From assembly GCA_019120525.1 (NCBI GenBank), contig DWUW01000249.1, forward strand, positions 1-7,082: 7,082 nt of DNA, in the 5' to 3' direction. The stretch comes from Candidatus Eisenbergiella stercorigallinarum (GTDB lineage: Bacteria; Bacillota; Clostridia; Lachnospirales; Lachnospiraceae). Under the pieces are notes generated by a model. The model was not told the origin of the DNA, searched no databases, and saw nothing but the letters and a program-made list of their open reading frames with translations. Below, piece by piece: positions 1-5,930 of this stretch (the stretch's first letter is position 1; every line of letters starts with the position of its first letter). The translations under genes and the position numbers were made by a program.

Positions 1-1192
1 CATCCAGACATTCCGTGAGGATACGGATCATTTCATCCACGTCCCTCTCCGAGATCACAAGGGGCGGGACAAAACGGATGATATTGCTCCCCGCGTTGAT
101 CAGGATCAGCCCCTTCTCCAGCGCACGGCTGATGATGTCCCCCACGGGGATGGAGCAGGCAAGTCCCCTGAGCAGGCCGATTCCCCGGCTTTCCTCGATG
201 AAATCATAGCTCTGCGCCAGCTTCTCCAGCTTTTCTCCCAGATAGTCTCCCACCCGGTTTACATTTTCCAGGATACGCTCCTTTTCAAACAGCTCGAATA
301 CCTTGCAGACGGCAGCCCCGGCCAGCGGATTGCCACCATAGGTTGTGCCGTGGTCCCCGCTTGTCAGGGAATGGGCCCCCACCTTCTCCGTCATCGCGAA
401 CGCTCCCACCGGCACGCCGCAGCCCAGGGCCTTTGCCATGGTCATGATGTCCGGCTTCACACCGTAACGCTGCCAGGCGAACATGGTCCCGGTCCGTCCC
501 ATGCCGCACTGGATCTCGTCCAGGATCAGCAGGATATCCCGCTCATCGCAGAGCGCACGCAGCTTCTTTAAAAATTCTCCGTCCGCGGGATGGATGCCGC
601 CCTCTCCCTGCACGGTTTCCAGGATGATGGCGCAGGTACGGTCGTTCACCTGAGAAAGCACGCTGTCAAAATCGTTCAGGTCCGCGAACCGGATATTTCC
701 GATCATGGGCTCGAACGCCTCCCGGTAATGGGGATTTCCGGTTACGGACAGCGCCCCAAAGGTCCTTCCGTGGAAGGAATGGTTCATGGCGATGATCTCA
801 TGGTCCGTGCGCCCGTCCTTCAGGTACGCGTACTTTCTGGCCGCCTTCAGCGCTCCCTCAACGGCCTCCGCCCCGCTGTTGGTAAAAAACACCCGGTCCA
901 TGCCGGAGGCTTTTTTGATGCATTTTGCCGCCTCAATGGCAGGCACGTTGTAATAATAGTTGGAGGTATGGATCACCTTATCGATCTGCGCCTTCAGCGC
1001 GTCGTTGTATTCCCGGTTGTTATAGCCAAGCGCAAACACCGCGATGCCAGCCACGAAATCCAGATAGCGCTTTCCGTCCGTGTCGTAAAGATACACGCCG
1101 TCGCCGTGGTCCAGCACCACCTGATACCGGTTGTAGGTATGCAGCAGCGCTGCCTCCGCCTCATCGATATACTGCTTCATCTGTTCGCTCAT
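1..1192 (-). CDS. argD: Acetylornithine aminotransferase (ArgD), C-terminus cut by window edge
   Basis: PLP-dependent class-III aminotransferase that makes N-acetylornithine from N-acetylglutamate semialdehyde, with glutamate as amino donor; cytoplasmic. Reading the minus strand from the ATG at 1192 gives 397 uninterrupted residues with no stop before the edge; the family is about 390-400 long, so only a few residues are missing. Visible motifs: SGAEA at 106-110 (PLP phosphate), FHGR at 140-143 (ring stacking F140 and substrate-carboxylate R143), ILDEIQCG at 223-230 with D225 for the pyridine nitrogen, and MAKALGCG at 252-259 with K254 as the Schiff-base lysine. HGTTYGGNP at 281-289 supplies threonines to the partner subunit. 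The start at 1192 has AAGGAG nine bases upstream. An in-frame ATG at 1237 would add 15 residues but has only a weak ribosome site. It follows argB by 58 bases and is presumably cotranscribed. Acetylornithine rather than ornithine or GABA specificity is inferred from the neighbours. Confidence 0.95.
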   Translation of the reverse strand, partial: MSEQMKQYIDEAEAALLHTYNRYQVVLDHGDGVYLYDTDGKRYLDFVAGIAVFALGYNNREYNDALKAQIDKVIHTSNYYYNVPAIEAAKCIKKASGMDRVFFTNSGAEAVEGALKAARKYAYLKDGRTDHEIIAMNHSFHGRTFGALSVTGNPHYREAFEPMIGNIRFADLNDFDSVLSQVNDRTCAIILETVQGEGGIHPADGEFLKKLRALCDERDILLILDEIQCGMGRTGTMFAWQRYGVKPDIMTMAKALGCGVPVGAFAMTEKVGAHSLTSGDHGTTYGGNPLAGAAVCKVFELFEKERILENVNRVGDYLGEKLEKLAQSYDFIEESRGIGLLRGLACSIPVGDIISRALEKGLILINAGSNIIRFVPPLVISERDVDEMIRILTECLD

Positions 1193-1201
1193 GCCCGTCT
1201 G

Positions 1202-1207
1202 CTCCTT
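1202..1207 (-). promoter_or_regulatory. Ribosome binding site of argD
   Basis: AAGGAG on the minus strand, nine bases before the ATG at 1192. It decides the start over the upstream in-frame ATG at 1237, which has only a GGAC/GGGG-like stretch in front of it. Confidence 0.7.
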
Positions 1208-1250
1208 TTTTTCTGACTCAGGTATCTCTCCTGTCATGTGCCCCGTCCTG

Positions 1251-2135
1251 TCAGGCATCCCCGTCCTGAATGATGGCCGTTCCGATTCCCTGATTGGTGA
1301 AGATCTCCAGCAGCATGCAGTGGGGGATCCGTCCGTCCAGGATATGTACCCGGTTGACGCCGTTTCTGATGGCGGAGGTGCAGTTGCCCAGCTTGGGAAG
1401 CATGCCGCCCCCGATCACGCCGCCGGCGATCAGCTCCTCCGCCTGGCTGGCCGTCAGCCTGGAGATAAAGGTGGATTTGTCGTTAATATCCCGGTACAGC
1501 CCTTCGATATCCGTCAGGAATACCAGCTTGTCGGCGCCCACCGCCTTCGCGATGGCGCAGGCCGCGTCGTCCGCGTTGATATTGTAGGTCTGGAAATTCT
1601 CATCCAGGCCGATGGGCGCGACGATGGGCAGGAAATCCTTTTCCAGAAGGTCATAGATCACCTTGGGATCCACCCGGGTAATGTTCCCCACGAAGCCGAT
1701 ATCTTTGCCGTCAGAATACTTTTTTTCCACTCTCAGGAGTCCGCCGTCCTTGCCGCTGATGCCGACGGCCTTTACGCCCAGCTCCTCCACCATGGTCACC
1801 AGATTCTTGTTGACCCGGCCAAGGACCATCTCCGCGATCTCCATGGTCTCCTCATCCGTGACCCGCAGCCCGTTGACGAAAGCGGGTTCCTTCCCCACCT
1901 TTTCCACCCAGCGGCTGATGGCCTTTCCGCCGCCGTGTACGATGATGGGCTTGAAGCCGACCAGCTTTAAAAGGGTCACGTCCTTGATCACATTTTTCTG
2001 CAGTTCCTCGTTACTCATGGCGCTGCCGCCGTATTTGACCACAATAATCTTCCTGTTGAATTTCTGGATGTAGGGAAGCGCCTCGATAAGCACCGACGCT
2101 TTCTGCATCACCTGATCCATTTCCCTCTGTTCCAT
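1251..2135 (-). CDS. argB: N-acetylglutamate kinase (ArgB), arginine-sensitive type
   Basis: Phosphorylates the gamma-carboxyl of N-acetyl-L-glutamate with ATP, the second step of the acetylated arginine pathway; cytoplasmic amino acid kinase family. The 294 residues include VVKYGGSAM at 32-40 with the phosphate-binding K34, VHGGGKA at 66-72 for the substrate turn, GLRVTD at 89-94 with R91 holding the substrate carboxylate, YNINADDAA at 184-192 with N186 and D189, and GGGMLPKL at 242-249 with K248. About 27 residues precede the first strand, including a predicted helix. With H264, E277 and G283 near the C-terminus, spaced as in arginine-inhibited Pseudomonas and Thermotoga enzymes, this points to a hexameric, feedback-inhibited kinase (inference from family knowledge). 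The start at 2135 has AAGGA seven bases upstream. The gene lies 47 bases after argJ and 58 before argD, fitting one operon. Confidence 0.97.
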   Translation of the reverse strand: MEQREMDQVMQKASVLIEALPYIQKFNRKIIVVKYGGSAMSNEELQKNVIKDVTLLKLVGFKPIIVHGGGKAISRWVEKVGKEPAFVNGLRVTDEETMEIAEMVLGRVNKNLVTMVEELGVKAVGISGKDGGLLRVEKKYSDGKDIGFVGNITRVDPKVIYDLLEKDFLPIVAPIGLDENFQTYNINADDAACAIAKAVGADKLVFLTDIEGLYRDINDKSTFISRLTASQAEELIAGGVIGGGMLPKLGNCTSAIRNGVNRVHILDGRIPHCMLLEIFTNQGIGTAIIQDGDA

Positions 2136-2149
2136 ATCCGTTTCCTTCC

Positions 2150-2164
2150 GCCGCGTTCTGCGGC
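2150..2164 (-). other. GC stem-loop in front of the argB ribosome site
   Basis: A perfect 5-bp stem GCCGC/GCGGC with a 5-nt loop lies in the 47-base argJ-argB gap. On the argB transcript the stem is followed directly by GGAAGGAAAC, which contains the ribosome site. The plus-strand reading has a T-run after the stem, but no plus-strand gene ends here, so I do not call it a terminator. It resembles the stem-loops at 3515-3529, 4003-4015 and 6067-6080. Confidence 0.55.
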
Positions 2165-2182
2165 CTGTTTTTCATTTCGCGC

Positions 2183-3406
2183 TCAGGACCGGTAGTCCGC
2201 GTTGATCTTCACATAATCATAGGAAAGGTCGCAGCCCCAGGCTGTCGCCTCCGCCTCTCCCATCTTCATGTCCACCAGGGCTGTGACCTCCGGGCAGGAC
2301 AGGATGCGGGTTGCTTCCTCCTCGCTGTAATCCGCCGCGCTTCCGTTCTGATAGATGAGAATTTTTCCCGCCTCGCTCTCGATAAAAAGCTCGATGGCTT
2401 CCGGATCAAATCCGACGCCGGAATACCCCAGCGCGCAGAGGATCCTGCCCCAGTTGGCGTCATGGCCGAAGATGGCCGCCTTGGTCAGGCTGGAGCAGAT
2501 GACGGACTTCGCCAGCGTCCGGGCGTTCTCCTTTGTGTCCGCGTGGACCACATGACACTCGAACAGGGCGGTGGCTCCCTCTCCGTCTCCGGCCAGCATT
2601 TTCGCAAGCGTCACGTTCACCTCATGAAGGGCCTCGCAGAAAAGGCGGTAGTCCTCATTTTTTTCCGTGATCTCAGGATTTCCCGCGCAGCCGTTGGCCA
2701 GTACCAGCAGCGTATCGTTGGTGGACATATCCCCGTCCACGGAGATCATGTTGAAGGTATCTGCCACATCCGCCCGCAGCGCTTCCTGCAGAAGCTCTTT
2801 CGAGATCGCCGCGTCCGTGGTCACAAAGCCCAGCATGGTGCACATATTGGGATGGATCATCCCGCTTCCCTTCGCCATGCCTCCGATGGTGACCGTCTTT
2901 CCGGAAAGCTCGACAGTAACCGCCGCCTGCTTGGAATGGGTGTCCGTAGTCATAATGGCTTCCGCCGCCTCCCGGCCCGCGTCCTCCGTATCGGAAAGCG
3001 CTCCCGCCAGCGCCTTCACGCCCTCCGTGATCCGGTCCATGGGAAGCTGCATCCCGATCACGCCCGTGGAGGCCACCAGCACCGCAGTCTCCGGGATCCC
3101 AAGCGCTTCTGCCGCGGCCTGCGCGGTCTGTTTACAGTACTGTCTTCCCTGCTCTCCCGTACAGGCGTTGGCGATCCCGGAATTGGCCACCACCGCATGA
3201 ACCGCAGAAGCGTTTTCCACAATCTCCCGGTCCCAGACTACCGGAGCCGCCTTCACCACGTTGCTGGTGAACACGCCCGCCGCCCGGCATGGCGTGCGGC
3301 TGAACACCATCGCCATGTCCTTTCTGTTCTGATATTTGACCTGCGCCTTCACGCCTGCCGCCTCAAATCCCTTCGCCGCGGTCACCCCGCCTGTGATGTG
3401 CTTCAT
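2183..3406 (-). CDS. argJ: Ornithine acetyltransferase / N-acetylglutamate synthase (ArgJ)
   Basis: Transfers the acetyl group from N-acetylornithine to glutamate, releasing ornithine and regenerating N-acetylglutamate. Some family members also use acetyl-CoA; the sequence does not tell me which type this is. The 407 residues match the normal family length. Visible marks: VANSGIANACTG at 73-84, ASTGVIG at 112-118 (oxyanion-hole T114/G115), DGDMSTNDTLLVLANG at 224-239, and GDGEGATALFE at 273-283. The proprotein should cut itself between A278 and T279, with T279 becoming the catalytic nucleophile of the beta chain. SLTKAAIFGHDANWGRI at 306-322 and the end SYDYVKINADYRS are typical. The position after ATA is usually preceded by a lysine in relatives (ATK); here it is alanine at 280, a minor change. 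AGGAG lies five bases before the start. The gap to the upstream GNAT gene is unusually structured (four hairpins). Confidence 0.97.
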   Translation of the reverse strand: MKHITGGVTAAKGFEAAGVKAQVKYQNRKDMAMVFSRTPCRAAGVFTSNVVKAAPVVWDREIVENASAVHAVVANSGIANACTGEQGRQYCKQTAQAAAEALGIPETAVLVASTGVIGMQLPMDRITEGVKALAGALSDTEDAGREAAEAIMTTDTHSKQAAVTVELSGKTVTIGGMAKGSGMIHPNMCTMLGFVTTDAAISKELLQEALRADVADTFNMISVDGDMSTNDTLLVLANGCAGNPEITEKNEDYRLFCEALHEVNVTLAKMLAGDGEGATALFECHVVHADTKENARTLAKSVICSSLTKAAIFGHDANWGRILCALGYSGVGFDPEAIELFIESEAGKILIYQNGSAADYSEEEATRILSCPEVTALVDMKMGEAEATAWGCDLSYDYVKINADYRS

Positions 3407-3422
3407 GTCTACTCCTATTTCC

Positions 3423-3439
3423 GCTGCCCGCAGGGCAGC
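3423..3439 (-). other. Stem-loop H1, next to the argJ ribosome site
   Basis: A perfect 7-bp stem GCTGCCC/GGGCAGC with a 3-nt loop. On the argJ transcript it is followed immediately by GGAAATAGGAG, so it ends 16 bases before the argJ start. On the plus strand it is followed by only four T residues, and no plus-strand gene lies upstream. Confidence 0.6.
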
Positions 3440-3450
3440 TTTTAATCAAA

Positions 3451-3474
3451 GGAATTGACCGTAAGGTCAATTCC
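3451..3474. repeat. Stem-loop H2, perfect 10-bp inverted repeat
   Basis: GGAATTGACC pairs perfectly with GGTCAATTCC across a 4-base loop (GTAA on plus, TTAC on minus). On the argJ transcript it is followed by TTTGATT, which is too poor in U to be a confident terminator. It lies 11 bases from H1 and 2 bases from H3. Confidence 0.7.
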
Positions 3475-3476
3475 CA

Positions 3477-3501
3477 GGACGAAAGCCCCCGGCTTTCGTC
3501 C
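3477..3501. repeat. Stem-loop H3, perfect 11-bp inverted repeat
   Basis: GGACGAAAGCC pairs perfectly with GGCTTTCGTCC across a 3-base loop. It is the longest perfect stem in the window. There is no U-tract on either strand, so it is not a classical terminator. Its packing against H2 suggests a composite palindromic repeat unit or a structured RNA. Confidence 0.7.
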
Positions 3502-3514
3502 GCCTCTTCTCCCC

Positions 3515-3529
3515 GCCGCCTCTGGCGGC
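3515..3529 (-). other. Stem-loop H4, just after the GNAT stop codon
   Basis: A perfect 6-bp stem GCCGCC/GGCGGC with a 3-nt loop begins ten bases after the GNAT stop on the transcript. It is similar to the weaker hairpin after the glycosylase stop at 4055-4067 and the one before argB at 2150-2164, which suggests copies of one small intergenic element. Confidence 0.6.
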
Positions 3530-3539
3530 ATTTCATCTT

Positions 3540-3983
3540 CTATTCATTGAACCGCTCGATGTTTTTTTCATTCAGGACAAAATCATAATAATTCAGATCC
3601 TCCCGCTTCGTCCAGCCGATGGTCTTCCAGAACATGTTCCCGATATCGTTCCTGGTAAAGGCGATGAGGGAAACCTTGCTGATATTCTCCCGCTTCAGGG
3701 CATTCATGCAGAACACCACCATGGACTTTCCGATGCCGCGCATCCGGTACTGCGGATCCACGCACACATGATACAGACAGCCTCTCCTGCCGTCGTGGCC
3801 GCAAAGGATCGCGCCCACCACTCTGCCGTCCTCAATGGCGACCACACTGGTATCCGGGTTCCGTCTTAAGAAGCGCTCCACCCCTTCCCTAGAATCATCG
3901 ATGCTGCGGATGGAAAAGCCCTTGATCTTATGCCACAGCGCGCTCACATTTTCATAATCCTCGATCGTCATTTTGCGAAGCAT
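3540..3983 (-). CDS. Small GNAT-family N-acetyltransferase in the arg cluster
   Basis: Single-domain GCN5-related acetyltransferase of 147 residues, predicted to move acetyl from acetyl-CoA to an amine; cytoplasmic, with no signal or membrane segment. Seen: VVAIEDGRVVGAILCGHDGRRG at about 47-68 (strands 2-3), then VDPQYRMRGIGKSM at 75-88, which holds the acetyl-CoA pyrophosphate loop R80-x-x-G83-x-G85. FTRNDIGNMFWKTIGW at 109-124 is the usual C-terminal motif-B region. It resembles the YpeA-like group, whose substrate is not settled. Its place between argC and argJ and the absence of argA make a short N-acetylglutamate synthase a reasonable guess, but no substrate residues prove it. The start at 3983 has AGGA seven bases upstream. 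It lies 90 bases after the glycosylase and 133 before argJ, in line with the operon. Confidence 0.88.
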   Translation of the reverse strand: MLRKMTIEDYENVSALWHKIKGFSIRSIDDSREGVERFLRRNPDTSVVAIEDGRVVGAILCGHDGRRGCLYHVCVDPQYRMRGIGKSMVVFCMNALKRENISKVSLIAFTRNDIGNMFWKTIGWTKREDLNYYDFVLNEKNIERFNE

Positions 3984-4002
3984 GTTCGTTTCCTCGGTTT
4001 CC

Positions 4003-4015
4003 GCCGCGAAGCGGC
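4003..4015 (-). other. GC stem-loop in front of the GNAT ribosome site
   Basis: A perfect 5-bp stem GCCGC/GCGGC with a 3-nt loop lies in the glycosylase-GNAT gap. On the transcript it is followed by GGAAACCGAGGAAAC, containing the ribosome site, and ends 19 bases before the ATG. The layout matches those in front of argB and argJ. Confidence 0.55.
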
Positions 4016-4054
4016 TCTTTTCTTTTCTGTTTTTGAAAGATCCCTTGCAGTTTA

Positions 4055-4067
4055 CGCCTCTGCGGCG
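4055..4067 (-). other. Weak stem-loop after the glycosylase stop
   Basis: CGCC/GGCG form a 4-bp stem with a 5-nt loop a few bases after the glycosylase stop codon. Alone it is weak. It is listed because CGCCTCTG followed by CGGC closely resembles H4 (3515-3529), which also sits just after a stop codon, so it may be a decayed copy of the same element. Confidence 0.3.
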
Positions 4068-4073
4068 CGTCTG

Positions 4074-4637
4074 TCAATCGGGCCGCCCCGGGTCATCCTG
4101 TTCTGACAGCTCCGGCAGGATTACCTTCCAGGCCTCTGTCAGCCGCTGCAGGCTCCAGGCCGCGTTGGCCGGGCTGGTGGAAGGCAGGCAGACCGCTTCT
4201 GTCCCGGCGGAGGGCAGGCAGTATTTCCGGTAAAGGCGGGCCGCCGCAGAGCCGTTGGCATAAACGGCGCTGATCCGGCTTTTCTGAAGAAGTCCCGCGA
4301 TGTCGTTCGCCTTTACGCTGCGGATGGAGCTGTCGCTGGAGCCCACGATCTCGCAGGAGGCGATCACATCCCAGACGGCGATCCTGTTTTCCAGCAGGAA
4401 GCGGGTCTTTTCCGGGATGGTCCCGGGCGTTTCGGTTTTCAGAAGCGCCGCGAGCACCTTCCAGAACCGGTTCTGCGGGTGGCCGTAATAAAAATGCTGC
4501 TCCCGGGATTTTACGGAAGGAAAGGTTCCCAGGATCAGGATCCGGGAAGCGCCGTCATACACCGGGGCGAATTCATGGACCACCCGCTCATGGACCGCCG
4601 CTTTCGAAGCGCGGGACGGATCCTGTTCCCTTTTCAT
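4074..4637 (-). CDS. Uracil/hypoxanthine-DNA glycosylase, family-6 type
   Basis: Monofunctional DNA base-excision glycosylase of the UDG superfamily, like proteins named DNA-deoxyinosine or hypoxanthine-DNA glycosylase; it would remove deaminated bases from DNA. The product is 187 residues. Seen: ILILGTFPSVKS at 33-44 (motif 1 loop), FYYGHPQNRFWKVL at 49-62 with conserved N56, AVWDVIASCEIVGSSDSSI at 87-105, and LPSTSPANAAW at 151-161 (motif 2 with the SxSPAN pattern). Catalytic asparagine assignment (N56) is a guess from family patterns. The start at 4637 has a perfect AGGAGG six bases upstream. An in-frame ATG at 4709 would add 24 residues and overlap argC by 20 bases but is poorly conserved in character. 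It follows argC by 52 bases and carries no arginine-pathway role that I know of, so it is probably a passenger. Specificity for uracil versus hypoxanthine cannot be read from sequence. Confidence 0.9.
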   Translation of the reverse strand: MKREQDPSRASKAAVHERVVHEFAPVYDGASRILILGTFPSVKSREQHFYYGHPQNRFWKVLAALLKTETPGTIPEKTRFLLENRIAVWDVIASCEIVGSSDSSIRSVKANDIAGLLQKSRISAVYANGSAAARLYRKYCLPSAGTEAVCLPSTSPANAAWSLQRLTEAWKVILPELSEQDDPGRPD

Positions 4638-4643
4638 CCCTGT

Positions 4644-4649
4644 CCTCCT
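4644..4649 (-). promoter_or_regulatory. Ribosome binding site of the DNA glycosylase gene
   Basis: A perfect AGGAGG on the minus strand, six bases before the ATG at 4637. It sets this start rather than the in-frame ATG at 4709 inside the argC tail. Confidence 0.8.
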
Positions 4650-4689
4650 TTCCCCGTTCTCCTCATCCCTGTTTCCCCGGAACACAGAC

Positions 4690-5742
4690 CTACGGGAAAA
4701 GGGGGACAAGCGTAAGCCCCGTCTCCTCGGGAAGGCCGAACATGAGGTTCATGTTCTGCACGGCCTGCCCTGCCGCGCCCTTTACCAGATTGTCCATGGC
4801 GCCCATCATGATGACGCGCCCGGTGCGTTCGTCGATGACGAAATTCACGTCCACATAGTTGCTGCCCTCCACCCAGCGGGTCTCCGGGCAGACGCCGGCA
4901 GGCAGGACGCGGACGAAGCGTTCGGAGGCATAATACTTTTCATAGGCCGCGCGCACCTCTTCGGAAGAAGGGAGGCGTCCGTCCTTTTTCTTTAAGGAAG
5001 CGTAAGCGGTGATCAGGATCCCCCGGTTCATAGGCACAAGATGGGGGGTAAAATTCAGAAGCACCGGCCCGCCCGCCGCCAGGGAAAGCTGTTCTTCGAT
5101 CTCCGGCGTATGTCTGTGGGACGCCACTCCGTAGGCTTTGATGTTTTCATTCACCTCACAGAACAGGTTGTTCACCTTCGCCCCTCTGCCCGCGCCGGAG
5201 GTTCCGCTCTTGGCGTCGATGATGAGGGTGGAGGGCTCGATCAGCCCTTCCTTTATCAACGGATAAACGGACAGGGTGGAGCAGGTGGGATAGCAGCCCG
5301 GATTCGCCACCAGCCGCGCGCCCTTCACCGCCTCCCGGTTGATCTCGCACAGGCCGTAGACCGCTTCCGGCAGATACTGCGGAGCCGCGTGGGTGATGCC
5401 GTACCATTTTTCATACACCGCCACATCCTTCAGCCGGAAGTCCGCGCTCAGATCCACGATCTTCGTCCCGGAAAGGATCTCGTCATTCACCAGCGAAGCG
5501 CACAGGCCCTGGGGCGTGGCCGTAAAGATCACGTCAGCCTTCTTTGCCAGCGCTTCCATATTATCGTCCATGCAGGAGGCGTCCACCAGCTCAAACATGT
5601 TCCGGTACACGTCCGCGTATTTCTGATCGATATAGCTTCTGGAGCCGTACCAGACGATCTCCGCCTGCGGGTGCGCAAGCAGCAGCCTGACCAGCTCGCC
5701 GCCCGCGTAGCCTGTAGCTCCGATAATTCCCGCCTTTATCAT
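4690..5742 (-). CDS. argC: N-acetyl-gamma-glutamyl-phosphate reductase (ArgC)
   Basis: Reduces N-acetylglutamyl phosphate to the semialdehyde with NADPH, the third step of arginine synthesis; cytoplasmic. From the ATG at 5742 the product is 350 residues, the normal size of the type-1 family. Seen: GIIGATGYAGGELVRLL at 5-21 (dinucleotide-binding loop), FTATPQG at 73-79, VDLSADFRL at 96-104, and VANPGCYPT at 145-153 with the catalytic C150. KSGTSGAGRG is at 178-187, SHRHTPEIEEQ at 208-218 has catalytic-type H211, and KGAAGQAVQNMN is at 321-332. The reading frame stays open upstream to an ATG at 5901 (53 more residues, arginine-rich), but relatives begin at MIKAGIIGATGY and AAGGAAGGA precedes 5742 by seven bases, so I use 5742. 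It is the first gene of the minus-strand cluster, behind a predicted promoter and a leader of about 180 nt. Confidence 0.97.
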   Translation of the reverse strand: MIKAGIIGATGYAGGELVRLLLAHPQAEIVWYGSRSYIDQKYADVYRNMFELVDASCMDDNMEALAKKADVIFTATPQGLCASLVNDEILSGTKIVDLSADFRLKDVAVYEKWYGITHAAPQYLPEAVYGLCEINREAVKGARLVANPGCYPTCSTLSVYPLIKEGLIEPSTLIIDAKSGTSGAGRGAKVNNLFCEVNENIKAYGVASHRHTPEIEEQLSLAAGGPVLLNFTPHLVPMNRGILITAYASLKKKDGRLPSSEEVRAAYEKYYASERFVRVLPAGVCPETRWVEGSNYVDVNFVIDERTGRVIMMGAMDNLVKGAAGQAVQNMNLMFGLPEETGLTLVPLFP

Positions 5743-5749
5743 CCGTCTA

Positions 5750-5758
5750 TCCTTCCTT
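5750..5758 (-). promoter_or_regulatory. Ribosome binding site of argC
   Basis: The purine run AAAGGAAGGA on the minus strand ends seven bases before the ATG at 5742 and supports this start over the open frame upstream. Confidence 0.65.
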
Positions 5759-5813
5759 TCCTTATCCATATGGACCATGTCCCGGTCCCGGTTATCTTCC
5801 AGGAGCCGCCCTT

Positions 5814-5850
5814 CCGGCCGGATACGGAACCCTTTCGCCGTATCCGCCGG
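5814..5850 (-). other. Strong hairpin in the argC leader
   Basis: An 8-bp stem (GGATACGG/CCGTATCC, 5820-5827 with 5838-5845) is extended by five more pairs (5814-5818 with 5846-5850) past one bulged base, giving 13 pairs around a 10-nt loop. The loop side also contains GAACCC at 5827-5832 on plus, which can pair with GGGTTC at 5849-5854. That six-pair alternative competes with the closing pairs of the main stem. The alternating arrangement is seen in sequence; a switching role is inference. Confidence 0.6.
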
Positions 5851-5930
5851 GTTCAGGCCCTTTCCAGTATAATCGGAAAAAAGCCCTCTGACAATCCTCA
5901 TCTTGGCCCATTCCTCCGCCGTTTCGCATA

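Larger units (their letters stand above)
5743..5924 (-). promoter_or_regulatory. Long structured leader of argC
   Basis: If the promoter at 5931-5959 is used, transcription begins near 5924 and leaves about 180 nt before argC. The leader is GC-rich, unlike the AT-rich promoter DNA beside it. It contains GGAGGA at 5912-5917, an ATG at 5901 that opens a frame continuing into argC, a long hairpin at 5814-5850, and a smaller GGACC/GGTCC hairpin at 5772-5788. The 53 codons before argC include ten for arginine, two of them (AGG, AGA) in the first five. There is no T-box consensus and no clear terminator (the U-run at the 5877-5882 region lacks a real stem). Leader-mediated control is an inference. 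Confidence 0.45.

Noticed and set aside
590..1216. Plus-strand open frame (208 residues) opposite argD
   Set aside because: Shadow of argD, which reads continuously on the minus strand with its PLP lysine and other motifs.
2150..2175. Plus-strand intrinsic terminator (stem then T-run)
   Set aside because: The stem is only five pairs and no plus-strand gene lies upstream; on the transcribed minus strand there is no U-tract after it.
3423..3443. Plus-strand terminator at H1 (7-bp stem then TTTT)
   Set aside because: No plus-strand transcription unit ends here and the T-run is only four; it is better read as part of the four-hairpin group on the argJ transcript.
2462..3445. Plus-strand open frame (327 residues) opposite argJ
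   Set aside because: ArgJ on the other strand is complete with all family motifs; the plus-strand product is rich in Arg/His and has no domain.
3423..3529. CRISPR array
   Set aside because: The four hairpins differ from each other in sequence and spacing; there are no equal repeats with unique spacers.
4074..4709. Glycosylase starting at 4709
   Set aside because: The 4637 start has a perfect AGGAGG at good spacing; the added 24 residues are charged, unlike the family, and overlap argC.
4690..5901. ArgC starting at 5901 (403 residues)
   Set aside because: The extra 53 residues precede the standard N-terminus and do not belong to the family; the 5742 start has a good ribosome site. The upstream frame is kept only as a possible leader.
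5743..5924. T-box riboswitch in the argC leader
   Set aside because: I find no T-box antiterminator consensus (AGGGTGGNACCGCG-like) and no terminator stem with a U-tract.
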